A stretch of DNA of 14,395 bases, from the NCBI GenBank assembly GCA_002323795.1, contig DCPZ01000026.1:4925-19319 (forward strand), in the 5' to 3' direction. The position numbers were made by a program, and so were the translations under genes. Of the stretch, positions 6,965 through 13,578 are shown in pieces. This DNA is from Flavobacteriales bacterium UBA1531 (lineage in GTDB: Bacteria; Bacteroidota; Bacteroidia; Flavobacteriales_D; Sanyastnellaceae). A model generated the notes under the pieces. The model had not been told where the DNA came from, did no database searches, and saw nothing but the letters and a program-made list of their open reading frames with translations. Positions within the stretch are counted from its first letter, which is position 1; each line of letters opens with the position of its first letter.

Positions 6965-7990
6965 ATGCCTGCTAACAAATATGCCCTCATACGCTATCGA
7001 ACCATTGATCGATGCCTCACGAATTCGGGTGCTCCATTTCCAACCAAGGAAGAACTTCGAACGGCTTGTGAAGAAGCACTTTATGGCAGTGAAGGAGATC
7101 GCATCAGTATTTCAACGATTGAAAAAGATTTGAACGCGATGCGCAACGATGGCGGTCTAGGCTACTACGCTCCCATTGCTTATCACCGAGACCAACGCGG
7201 CTACCATTATGAAGAAGATGGGTTTTCAATTGATAACCTTCAACTCAATCCCGAGGAGTTGGAATCGATTCGTTTCGCGGCCCGAACATTGGTACAATTC
7301 AAAAATGTTCCTGTTTTCTCCCAGTTTGGTCAGGCCATTGGAAAAATTGATGACCGCCTCAGGATGGCGCCTAACCTTGACACCCGAAACCTCGACGCGG
7401 TGGTTCAATTTGAATCTGCTCCCGCAACGCGCGGTTCAGAGCTTTTGATGCCCATCCTGGAGAACATACAAAGCAAGCAAATGCTCGCGATGACGTACAA
7501 AAAATTCCAATCAGACGCTGCGAAGGAGGTTTTCCTCCACCCGTATCTTCTGAAAGAATACCGCAACCGCTGGTACGTTATCGGCTGGAATCCAGAGAGA
7601 GACGCCTACCGGACCTATGGACTTGATCGCATTCAGAAACTCAATGAAACTGCCGAATTCTTCACAGTACGCAACGACTTCAATGCCGATGATTTCTTCC
7701 TTCACTCCTTCGGGATTTCAAAAATTGCCGAGGCGCCTTGTGATGTGAAAATTCACTGCAGCCAATTGGAGTTTGAGTACTTGTCGGCTCAACCCGTTCA
7801 CAGCAGCCAAAAACTCACAGACCTGGGAAACGGCTCTTTTGAATTATCACTTCATGTCTTGCTCACGTTCGAGCTGATTCAGTTTCTGCTCGGACTGGGA
7901 TCAGCCGTCAAGGTCATAGAGCCAAAAGAACTGCAAAAACTGATGCTTCAAAACCTGTCAAACGCGCTGAATTTGTACGGCGAAATTTGA
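6965..7990 (+). CDS. WYL-domain transcriptional regulator
   Basis: This is a 341-aa HTH-WYL-WCX regulator. Residues about 1-85 form a winged helix, with the recognition helix region SISTIEKDLNAMRND (48-62) and a wing at 'APIAYHRDQRGYHYEEDGFSI'. The linker 'LNPEELESIRFAARTLVQF' (94-112) is typical of the family. The WYL domain spans about 165-235 and includes 'HPYLLKEYRNRWYVIGWN', in which the name-giving Trp-Tyr-Leu is Trp-Tyr-Val (203-205), then 'YGLDRIQKL'. The C-terminal WCX extension runs from about 258 to 338. WYL domains bind ligands such as nucleic acids or nucleotides and control stress, DNA-damage or defence genes, but the target here is unknown. The start is supported by AAGGAG. A 16-bp palindrome begins 3 bases after the stop codon and may be an operator for the next gene. 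Confidence 0.93.
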   Translation: MPANKYALIRYRTIDRCLTNSGAPFPTKEELRTACEEALYGSEGDRISISTIEKDLNAMRNDGGLGYYAPIAYHRDQRGYHYEEDGFSIDNLQLNPEELESIRFAARTLVQFKNVPVFSQFGQAIGKIDDRLRMAPNLDTRNLDAVVQFESAPATRGSELLMPILENIQSKQMLAMTYKKFQSDAAKEVFLHPYLLKEYRNRWYVIGWNPERDAYRTYGLDRIQKLNETAEFFTVRNDFNADDFFLHSFGISKIAEAPCDVKIHCSQLEFEYLSAQPVHSSQKLTDLGNGSFELSLHVLLTFELIQFLLGLGSAVKVIEPKELQKLMLQNLSNALNLYGEI

Positions 7991-7992
7991 TT

Positions 7993-8018
7993 TTTACGGC
8001 ACCGTAAATTGATTACGG
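7993..8018. promoter_or_regulatory. Operator-like inverted repeat with an extra half-site
   Basis: TTTACGG (7993-7999) and CCGTAAA (8002-8008) form a perfect 7-bp inverted repeat around CA, and a third copy of TTACGG follows at 8013-8018. A 2-base loop is too tight for a terminator hairpin and there is no T-run after it, so a protein-binding site is more likely. It sits between the WYL gene and the small ORF starting at 8066. Binding by the WYL protein is only a guess. Confidence 0.45.
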
Positions 8019-8065
8019 AGGACGATAGTTGATTTGTCTTGTCTAACACAAACAAGTCCACTGAA

Positions 8066-8347
8066 ATGTCCATTCCACTCAACCCCCAGGCCTTCGACTC
8101 GCCATCTAGCATTCAAAATGCCGCCCAAGCCAAACTTTGGATTGATCGATTTGCCCGACCTGCAATGTTCAATTCACATGCATGGCAGACCACCAAGAAA
8201 CTTGCCTTGCTCGTGTGGCGGTGTCATCTCGAAAATCGACCATTTCAACGAACGCTAAACTTTATGCATCCCTCCTTTTATGAAATGATTAAAACACCTG
8301 AAGGAATATGCTTGGTCAACGAATCCCGACTGAGGAGAATCCACTAA
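8066..8347 (+). CDS. Hypothetical protein, 93 aa
   Basis: I do not recognise this protein. I start it at the ATG at 8066; an in-frame TTG at 8039 would add 9 Ser/Thr/Asn/Lys-rich residues but has no support. The sequence is soluble and looks helical in the middle (SIQNAAQAKLWIDRF, WQTTKKLALLVWRCHLENR), rich in Phe, Trp and His, with a basic C-terminus ending LRRIH. There is no signal peptide, membrane segment or known motif. It lies 75 bases after the WYL gene on the same strand, behind an operator-like palindrome, and is followed directly (TAA then ATG) by a 33-codon ORF. The frame is clean and the composition looks protein-like, but it could be a chance ORF. Confidence 0.45.
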   Translation: MSIPLNPQAFDSPSSIQNAAQAKLWIDRFARPAMFNSHAWQTTKKLALLVWRCHLENRPFQRTLNFMHPSFYEMIKTPEGICLVNESRLRRIH

Positions 8348-8449
8348 ATGCCCATTCTACGTTTTGAAACCTTGAAAAAAGAGGGTGTAGCGGTGAATAA
8401 CAATCAACAAAAACCAAACGAAAACAACCCACGCATGATGTATTTTTGA
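8348..8449 (+). CDS. Possible small ORF, 33 aa
   Basis: The ATG at 8348 touches the stop codon of the 93-aa ORF, the same coupling seen between the DUF554 and lysozyme-like genes. The predicted peptide begins MPILRFETLKKEGVAV and continues as an Asn/Gln/Pro-rich tail ending in MMYF. No recognisable domain. It may be a real coupled small protein or chance; the poly-Asn/Gln tail partly reflects an A-rich stretch. Confidence 0.22.
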   Translation: MPILRFETLKKEGVAVNNNQQKPNENNPRMMYF

Positions 8450-8465
8450 ATTGATTCGAAATTAG

Positions 8466-8508
8466 TCGATAGATTTTAATTGTTTATCGATGTTTTTAAG
8501 TAATTTAG
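8466..8508 (+). promoter_or_regulatory. Candidate siaB promoter with overlapping inverted repeat
   Basis: The region is very AT-rich. TTG at 8480-8482 and TAATTTAG at 8501-8508 are 18 bases apart and resemble the Bacteroidota -33/-7 pair with one mismatch in the -7. The inverted repeat TCGATA (8466-8471) / TATCGA (8485-8490) brackets the -33. If used, transcription would begin within a few bases of the ATG at 8516, which would make the message nearly leaderless; that weakens the call. Confidence 0.3.
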
Positions 8509-8515
8509 CATAGCA

Positions 8516-9082
8516 ATGGATCCGGTCAAATCATCCCTTTTATTTTCTGAGCTGCAGGAGACCTTGCATGCAAAGACTGAAGGAGACGACCGCGGTGTAT
8601 TGCTGAGCTTCTCGGGCGAGTTGACACAAGAGTCTACAGATGCCATCATGCTATTGGCAGAAAATGCCGCGCGGACAAAAGGAGCAAAACGAAAAGAGCA
8701 AAACAGACTGAGCAGCGTCCTGGTTGAATGTCTGCAGAATGTGAGCCGCCACGGCTGGATCAATGACGCAGGAGAACTGCAGCTATTCTTAACCATTGAT
8801 AGCACCCCACTTGGGTTTCAGATTCAAGCAGGAAACATTGTGGACTTTGATATGGCTGCAACCCTTCGAGCCAAACTCTCCGAGGTCAATGGATTTACTC
8901 ACGAAGAACTTAGACTGCGCTACGTTGAATGCCTTTGCCACAACGACTGGTCCGAAAAAGGAGGTGCGGGACTTGGACTTTTGTCCATGGCTAAAAAGTC
9001 AAATGGACCGCTCGATTACCAATTCATTGAGCTTGAGGACGGCATGCACCTCTTTACTCTGGGCATTTTAATCAAGTCTTAA
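8516..9082 (+). CDS. SiaB-family HATPase-like protein kinase (DUF6272)
   Basis: This 188-aa cytoplasmic protein resembles the SiaB family, whose Pseudomonas member phosphorylates the anti-sigma-antagonist-like protein SiaC in a partner-switching pathway controlling diguanylate cyclase activity and aggregation. Visible features are an N-terminal 'LLSFSGELTQESTDAIMLLAE' strand-helix; a GHKL N-box 'SVLVECLQNVSRHG' (67-80) with Glu71, Asn75 and His79; a mid region 'QAGNIVD' and 'LSEVNGFTHEELRLRYVECL' (121-140) typical of the family; and the G-box GGAGLGLLSMAKKS (149-162). The ATP-binding residues look intact, so kinase activity is plausible. In many Bacteroidota a DUF1987 (SiaC) gene lies next door; none is visible here, because the next gene is convergent. 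The start is the only in-frame ATG before residue 45. Confidence 0.87.
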   Translation: MDPVKSSLLFSELQETLHAKTEGDDRGVLLSFSGELTQESTDAIMLLAENAARTKGAKRKEQNRLSSVLVECLQNVSRHGWINDAGELQLFLTIDSTPLGFQIQAGNIVDFDMAATLRAKLSEVNGFTHEELRLRYVECLCHNDWSEKGGAGLGLLSMAKKSNGPLDYQFIELEDGMHLFTLGILIKS

Positions 9083-9105
9083 TCGCTCAACTTGGCGAAC
9101 ATAGC

Positions 9106-10395
9106 TTAGGTCTTGCGCTCTTTTTTGCGAGCTGCTGGAAATAAAATGTTGTTCAATATTAGCCGATAACCCGCAGAGTTAGGGTGAAGATTCAGATCGG
9201 TCGGTGGATCATTCACCAAGTGCCTATAATCCTCGGGGTCGTGGCCTCCGTAATACGTCCATTGCCCAAGCCCTAAAGTCCCATGAATGTATTTTGCGGA
9301 ACGTGTACTTTTAGTTTCCCCCATAATGGTCACATCGGGGCGAATGTACTGCTTTCGAAAGGCAGTGGTCTGCCCCATAAAACCCGGAATTACCCGTTCA
9401 TGGCTTTGAGTGAGCATCGTAGGGATGATGTCCCATTTGGCACTGAAGTCAAAGAGGGTGAAGAAGTCATTGATTTGCTTTGTTTTCGTGTGCTCCTCCG
9501 TGGCGTCAATATCCGAAAACTCATACACCATTGGGTCAGTAATGATTTGATAATCTTGAAAGGCTAGAGCCCGATCAAAATCAAGAGCTTTAGCAGCTCC
9601 TGGTTGCGTAGGATCACCATCAAAGACCGACTCGCAAATATCCACACCTTCTGCAGCCAGTGCGATGTCGAATGAATCTGTTCCAGAACACATGGTAAAT
9701 AGGAACCCTCCTCCTAATACGAAATCTCGAATCTCGAGCGCCACATTCCGTTTCATCACACTCACTTTTTCAAAGCCCATTGTACGGGCCATCCCCTCCT
9801 GACGTTGCACTTCATTTTGGTACCAGGCAGCGCTGCGATACGAGCGGTAGAACTTCCCGTATTGACCTGTGAAATCTTCATGATGCAAATGGAGCCAGTC
9901 GTACCTCGGCAACGTCTCTCCAATGATCTCTGAATCATAAATGACATCGTATGGAATTTCGGCATAAGTCAAAACCAATGTCACCGCATCATCCCATGGT
10001 TGTTTTCCTTCCGGACTATAAACCGCAATCTTCGGTGCCACTTCCAACTTCACGCGTTCAGTATTTGATTCCGGATCCGCAATTTCAATTAAAATCTGCT
10101 GTGCCTGCACATCTGCAATCACTTGATGACTGATGCCTCGAATGACACACTCCTGAACCAGCGACGTCAAATTGGGCATGAGAAAGCTCCCTCCGCGGTA
10201 ATTCAGCAGCCATTCGACTTCAACCTCTTGTTCCAGTAGCCAAAATGCCAAGCCGTAAGCCTTCAGATGATTCGATTGATTATCATCCATGGGAATCAGC
10301 AGCTGAGATGCCCGAAGATTTGAAACCCCAACGCAAGCAAACAAAAGGCCAACGCCAACCAACTTCTTCCAATCTTTAACAAGCCTTGTTTTCAT
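9106..10395 (-). CDS. Secreted protein of the Bacteroidota 'asparagine synthetase B' group (misnomer)
   Basis: From memory, this 429-aa protein matches a Bacteroidota family that databases often label 'asparagine synthetase B', on the basis of stretches such as 'LLIPMDDNQSNHLKAYGLAFW' (32-52) and 'EWLLNYRGGSFLMPN' (61-75). It has an N-terminal signal peptide (basic start, hydrophobic 12-24; either type I cleavage after LRA or a weak lipobox at LFAC), so it is exported. It lacks an N-terminal Cys2 glutaminase domain and an SGGxDS ATP-pyrophosphatase loop, so it is not a true AsnB. It carries 'LHLHHEDFTGQYGKFY' (168-183) and 'FVLGGGFLFTMCSGTDSFD' (225-243); the second looks like the nucleophile elbow (Cys236) of a class-I glutamine-amidotransferase-like fold. 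Substrate unknown. It lies downstream of dnaB on the same strand, separated by 70 bases that contain a strong hairpin, and converges on the SiaB gene. Confidence 0.75.
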   Translation of the reverse strand: MKTRLVKDWKKLVGVGLLFACVGVSNLRASQLLIPMDDNQSNHLKAYGLAFWLLEQEVEVEWLLNYRGGSFLMPNLTSLVQECVIRGISHQVIADVQAQQILIEIADPESNTERVKLEVAPKIAVYSPEGKQPWDDAVTLVLTYAEIPYDVIYDSEIIGETLPRYDWLHLHHEDFTGQYGKFYRSYRSAAWYQNEVQRQEGMARTMGFEKVSVMKRNVALEIRDFVLGGGFLFTMCSGTDSFDIALAAEGVDICESVFDGDPTQPGAAKALDFDRALAFQDYQIITDPMVYEFSDIDATEEHTKTKQINDFFTLFDFSAKWDIIPTMLTQSHERVIPGFMGQTTAFRKQYIRPDVTIMGETKSTRSAKYIHGTLGLGQWTYYGGHDPEDYRHLVNDPPTDLNLHPNSAGYRLILNNILFPAARKKERKT

Positions 10396-10418
10396 GAAGG
10401 CAATTTACAACGATTCTC

Positions 10419-10449
10419 CATGCCGCAATTCGCGGCATGACCTGCAGGT
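10419..10449. repeat. Strong hairpin followed by a 10-bp palindrome
   Basis: CATGCCGC (10419-10426) and GCGGCATG (10432-10439) form a perfect 8-bp GC-rich stem with a 5-nt loop. ACCTGCAGGT, a perfect 10-bp palindrome, follows at 10440-10449. Both lie between the dnaB stop and the start of the secreted-protein gene. No T-run follows on the minus strand, so this is not a standard terminator for dnaB; attenuation, message stabilisation or protein binding are possible. Confidence 0.6.
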
Positions 10450-10465
10450 TTTGACAGTACAAGGA

Positions 10466-12019
10466 CTAAAATGGCGACTCTGCTCCTCCCTCCTCACTTG
10501 GAGGGTTCATCTTCGAAGACACCGTAACGGTCGACTGATTTGCAAAGTCTTCATTCGGCCGAAGCCCATCTTTGAACTCACCACGATCAAATACCGGATT
10601 TGCAAATGTGTCGTAATTGGCAAATTTCGCTAGACGCTGGATGAAACGCATCTTCACCGTGCCCAGGGCTCCATGACGGTGTTTCGCCAATATCAATTCG
10701 CCCAAACCTGCTGTGTCGATGCCGTCGGGATGTTCCGTCAGACCATAGTATTCCGCACGGTAAATGAAAGCAACAATATCTGCATCTTGCTCAATAGCTC
10801 CAGATTCCCGCAGGTCAGATAAGATTGGGCGTTTATCCCCGCCTCGTGTCTCCACCATCCGCGACAATTGGGAAAGGGCGATGATCGGAATATCCAATTC
10901 TTTGGCGATGCTTTTGATGGAACGACTGATGCTCGAAATTTCCTGCTCTCGATTGCCGGTGGAAGATCCAGCAGTCATCAACTGAAGGTAGTCGATGACC
11001 ACCATTTCAATGCCGGCTGTCGATTTCAGGCGACGACACTTCGCACGCAATTCAAAAATACTCAACGCTGGTGTATCATCGATGTACAGCGGTGCCTCTG
11101 AGAGCTTACCAATGCGTTCATGCAACTGGGTGTACTCGTGCGGTGCCAAGCTTCCTTTTCGAAATTTATCTGAACTGATTTCCGTCTCAGCCGAAATCAA
11201 ACGCTGAACCAATTGAACTGACGACATCTCCAACGAAAAAACTGCCACTGGTATGTTGTGTTCCACCGTGATATTTCTCGCCATGGTCAAGACAAAAGCG
11301 GTCTTTCCCATACCAGGGCGAGCTGCTAGGACAATCATGTCAGACTTCTGAAATCCTCCCGTGATTTTATCCAAGTCGACAAAACCGGTTGAAACACCAC
11401 TCATCCCCCCTTCTTGATTTCGGGCGTTATCGATGTCCTCCAAGGCTTGACGCATGATGCTACTCATGGACTCATAACTTCGGCGAATATTTCCCTGTGC
11501 CACCTCAAACAACTGCGACTCCGCTTCATCCAGCAGGTCCAGCACATCCGTGGTTTCTTCGAAAGCTTTCTGCGTGATCAGATTCGACACACGAATCAAC
11601 TCGCGTTGAATGTACTTCTGCGCAATGATGCGCGCATGTGCCTCAATGTTGGCCGTACTCGCAACACGCATTGTCAACTGCGCCACAGCCTGTGCACCTC
11701 CCACTTGCTGAAGATCTCCTGCTTTGCGAAGCATCTCGGTGACCGTTAAGATATCGACTGGTTCAGATTCGTGAAACAAATCGACAATCGCTGCATAAAT
11801 GCGGCGGTGCGCATCACGGTAAAAACTCTCCGGCTTGAGAACATCGATCACCGAATTCACGGCCGTTTGCTCCATCATCATCGCGCCCAAAACAGCTTCT
11901 TCCAAATCCAATGACTGCGGCTGGACTTTACCCAGCAGCTCTGGAGCATTCGAAGAAGGCTGCGTTCCGCGAGATCGAACGCGGGTCACAGATGAATCTT
12001 TGGGATATTGGTCTTGCAT
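10466..12019 (-). CDS. dnaB: Replicative DNA helicase DnaB
   Basis: DnaB is the hexameric helicase that unwinds DNA ahead of the replisome and recruits primase. After a polar, Ser/Arg-rich leader of about 30 residues, the N-terminal domain begins at 'PQSLDLEEAVLGAMM' (34-48) and runs to about 175. The linker ends in 'MSGVSTGFVDLDKITGGFQKSD' (206-227). The RecA-like core has Walker A ARPGMGKTA (233-241), 'FSLEMSSVQLVQRL' (261-274), Walker B VVIDYLQLM (340-348), 'ALSQLSR' (381-387), 'LSDLRESGAIEQDADIV' (400-416) and 'AKHRHGALGTVKMRF' (445-459). The last 35 residues are a low-complexity polar tail. At 517 aa the length is usual for Bacteroidota, and no intein interrupts it. I found no clear TAnnTTTG box in the 110 bases upstream, which it shares with the divergent lipoprotein gene. 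Confidence 0.98.
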   Translation of the reverse strand: MQDQYPKDSSVTRVRSRGTQPSSNAPELLGKVQPQSLDLEEAVLGAMMMEQTAVNSVIDVLKPESFYRDAHRRIYAAIVDLFHESEPVDILTVTEMLRKAGDLQQVGGAQAVAQLTMRVASTANIEAHARIIAQKYIQRELIRVSNLITQKAFEETTDVLDLLDEAESQLFEVAQGNIRRSYESMSSIMRQALEDIDNARNQEGGMSGVSTGFVDLDKITGGFQKSDMIVLAARPGMGKTAFVLTMARNITVEHNIPVAVFSLEMSSVQLVQRLISAETEISSDKFRKGSLAPHEYTQLHERIGKLSEAPLYIDDTPALSIFELRAKCRRLKSTAGIEMVVIDYLQLMTAGSSTGNREQEISSISRSIKSIAKELDIPIIALSQLSRMVETRGGDKRPILSDLRESGAIEQDADIVAFIYRAEYYGLTEHPDGIDTAGLGELILAKHRHGALGTVKMRFIQRLAKFANYDTFANPVFDRGEFKDGLRPNEDFANQSTVTVSSKMNPPSEEGGAESPF

Positions 12020-12129
12020 GGTATTGGGAGGGTGAAGGTAGGACAGGGAATTCAGCCAAGCATCATGGATAATTCACAACGCATCGACAAGGTTCTTAAC
12101 ATCGCCCCTGAACCCCTAATTTTACTACC

Positions 12130-13497
12130 ATGACACGTTCAATTTCTAGAATAACGCTCTCAATGATGATTTCAACAGCACTCGCTCTGTGGGCTGTCTT
12201 CTTTTTATTGGGATGCGAAGGACGAGACAAAGAATCACCTGCTGTGCAAATTATTGCACCAGCATATGACGGCATGGATGCGCAATTTGGTGATGTTCTA
12301 TTCATACAATTCACCGCCACAGACGACCGAGACGATGGTGGGATTTGGACAGTCGAACTGCGCAAAGGAGACGGGGTATCAGTGCGTGCCTCTCAAATAG
12401 GACTCTGGCAAGGTTCTGAAATTGATACCTTGGTCGTTCCATTCGGACTCAACTCTTCTTCATGGCCAACGGAAACCATGACCATCGCTGTGGTCATCGA
12501 TGATGCTGCAGGAAATCGCGGAGCGGATTTTCGCGAGTTCGATTACACTTCATCCGCAGATCTGCCCAACGTTTTAGCTGCACTGACCGAAGAAGCTGAT
12601 GGGACGTCCTCCATACTGTCTTTTGAAGATGGCTCCAGCGAAGGTGATGCTGCAGCTGGTTTTCCATTGAGTCACGACTTGGCGTATGCGGATGGTTTTT
12701 ATGCGTTGGCAGATGCTGAGGATGCAACCGTTCATCTGATTAACAGGCAAACAATGGCCCTCGAAAACACCTGGAATTCAGCCCAAAGCACGGGGACACT
12801 CCCATTGGTTCGGCGCGTGCACGCCTTGGGAATTCAGGCTGGGTTCACCATTGTACACGCCAGCGGACTGGCCATTATCAACCCCACTGGAGCCTTGCTT
12901 TTTGAGCGTTTCTCCGAAGCGCCGTGGAGCCCTATCGATGCGTGTTTCAGTGGAAACACGTGTGTGCTTTGGGAAAAAAATGAAGCCTCTTCTACCCACC
13001 GATTGCGGTCATGGAATTTTGTAACAGGCGCGACCGGACCCATCATCAATTTGGCGGCAGAATCGCAAGGATTCGGAGCTGTTCCAGCGCAAACATCAGG
13101 CAGTGCTGGCACCATATTCGTCATCAGTGAAACAGGTGGAATTACCTTGATCGACGTGGCTACGGGCAATATGCAAGATTTGTGTGGTCTCATTGGAAGC
13201 GGTTCACTTTATGGCAATGAATACACCTCTGCTGGAATCGGTGGAGAACAGGCCGTGTATGTACGCGGTGAGCAACTGTGCCGCCAAGACATTGGCCCTG
13301 TGAGCAGCGGCAGCACACTGCCCATTGAAGGTGACATCATCGGCATGCGTTCACGCAACGATGGATCCATTCACATGCTCCTCGATGAAGGCGGGGTCCA
13401 GCGGTTTGTTTCTTGGTCACCTGCTGAAGCGGCTCCATTCGAAAGTGATTTGGCATTGCCAATAAACACAAAAGCCATTTGGCTTGTTAACGAATGA
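12130..13497 (+). CDS. Large lipoprotein with Ig-like and probable beta-propeller regions
   Basis: I cannot name this 455-aa protein. It has a lipoprotein signal peptide: basic start, hydrophobic 14-26 and lipobox LLGC with Cys29. Residues about 37-140 look like an immunoglobulin/cadherin-like sandwich of the kind in Bacteroidota surface lipoproteins: 'SPAVQIIAPAYDGMDAQFGDVLFIQFTATDDRD', 'WTVELRKGDG', then 'MTIAVVIDDAAGNRG'. From about 180 to the end there are repeated short strands with 'YADGFYALADAEDATVHLINRQTMALE', 'GFTIVHASGLAIINPTGALL', 'GTIFVISETGGITLIDVATGN' and 'GSIHMLLDEGGVQRFVSW', which suggest a beta-propeller of about six or seven degenerate blades. Five or so cysteines occur in the propeller part. 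It stands alone, divergent from dnaB, and a likely role is at the cell surface. TAATTTTA just upstream (about 12118) is a near-match to a -7 box but sits too close to the ATG to be convincing. Confidence 0.8.
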   Translation: MTRSISRITLSMMISTALALWAVFFLLGCEGRDKESPAVQIIAPAYDGMDAQFGDVLFIQFTATDDRDDGGIWTVELRKGDGVSVRASQIGLWQGSEIDTLVVPFGLNSSSWPTETMTIAVVIDDAAGNRGADFREFDYTSSADLPNVLAALTEEADGTSSILSFEDGSSEGDAAAGFPLSHDLAYADGFYALADAEDATVHLINRQTMALENTWNSAQSTGTLPLVRRVHALGIQAGFTIVHASGLAIINPTGALLFERFSEAPWSPIDACFSGNTCVLWEKNEASSTHRLRSWNFVTGATGPIINLAAESQGFGAVPAQTSGSAGTIFVISETGGITLIDVATGNMQDLCGLIGSGSLYGNEYTSAGIGGEQAVYVRGEQLCRQDIGPVSSGSTLPIEGDIIGMRSRNDGSIHMLLDEGGVQRFVSWSPAEAAPFESDLALPINTKAIWLVNE

Positions 13498-13502
13498 CTA
13501 GG

Positions 13503-13528
13503 AAGTACTTGCTTGGGTAAGTACTTTT
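13503..13528. repeat. Two copies of the palindrome AAGTACTT; terminator or operator
   Basis: AAGTACTT, itself a perfect palindrome, occurs at 13503-13510 and 13519-13526 with 8 bases between. The copies can pair with each other as an 8-bp stem followed by a short T-run (TTTT ends at 13528), so this may terminate the lipoprotein gene whose stop is 5 bases upstream. Equally, two palindromes one and a half helical turns apart could be binding sites for the downstream regulator. Confidence 0.55.
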
Positions 13529-13547
13529 GATTGTGCCTCCGAGAATG

Positions 13548-13570
13548 ATTCGGATTTCGACTTCCCGAAT
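13548..13570. promoter_or_regulatory. Inverted repeat ATTCGG-N11-CCGAAT upstream of the regulator
   Basis: The 6-bp arms at 13548-13553 and 13565-13570 end 8 bases before the ATG at 13579. The spacing fits a dimeric repressor site and the position fits autoregulation by the NrtR/AraR-type protein, but I have no consensus to compare with. Confidence 0.4.
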
Positions 13571-13578
13571 TTTGAAAC

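Noticed and set aside
8034..8258. 74-aa plus-strand frame overlapping the 93-aa ORF
   Set aside because: Cys/Pro-rich, ends earlier, and lacks the abutting stop-start arrangement; the 93-aa frame is the better candidate, though both are weak.
13567..13574. GAATTTTG as a -7 box for the Nudix-type regulator
   Set aside because: Only 4 bases from the ATG, which would leave no leader, and the first base of the motif is wrong.
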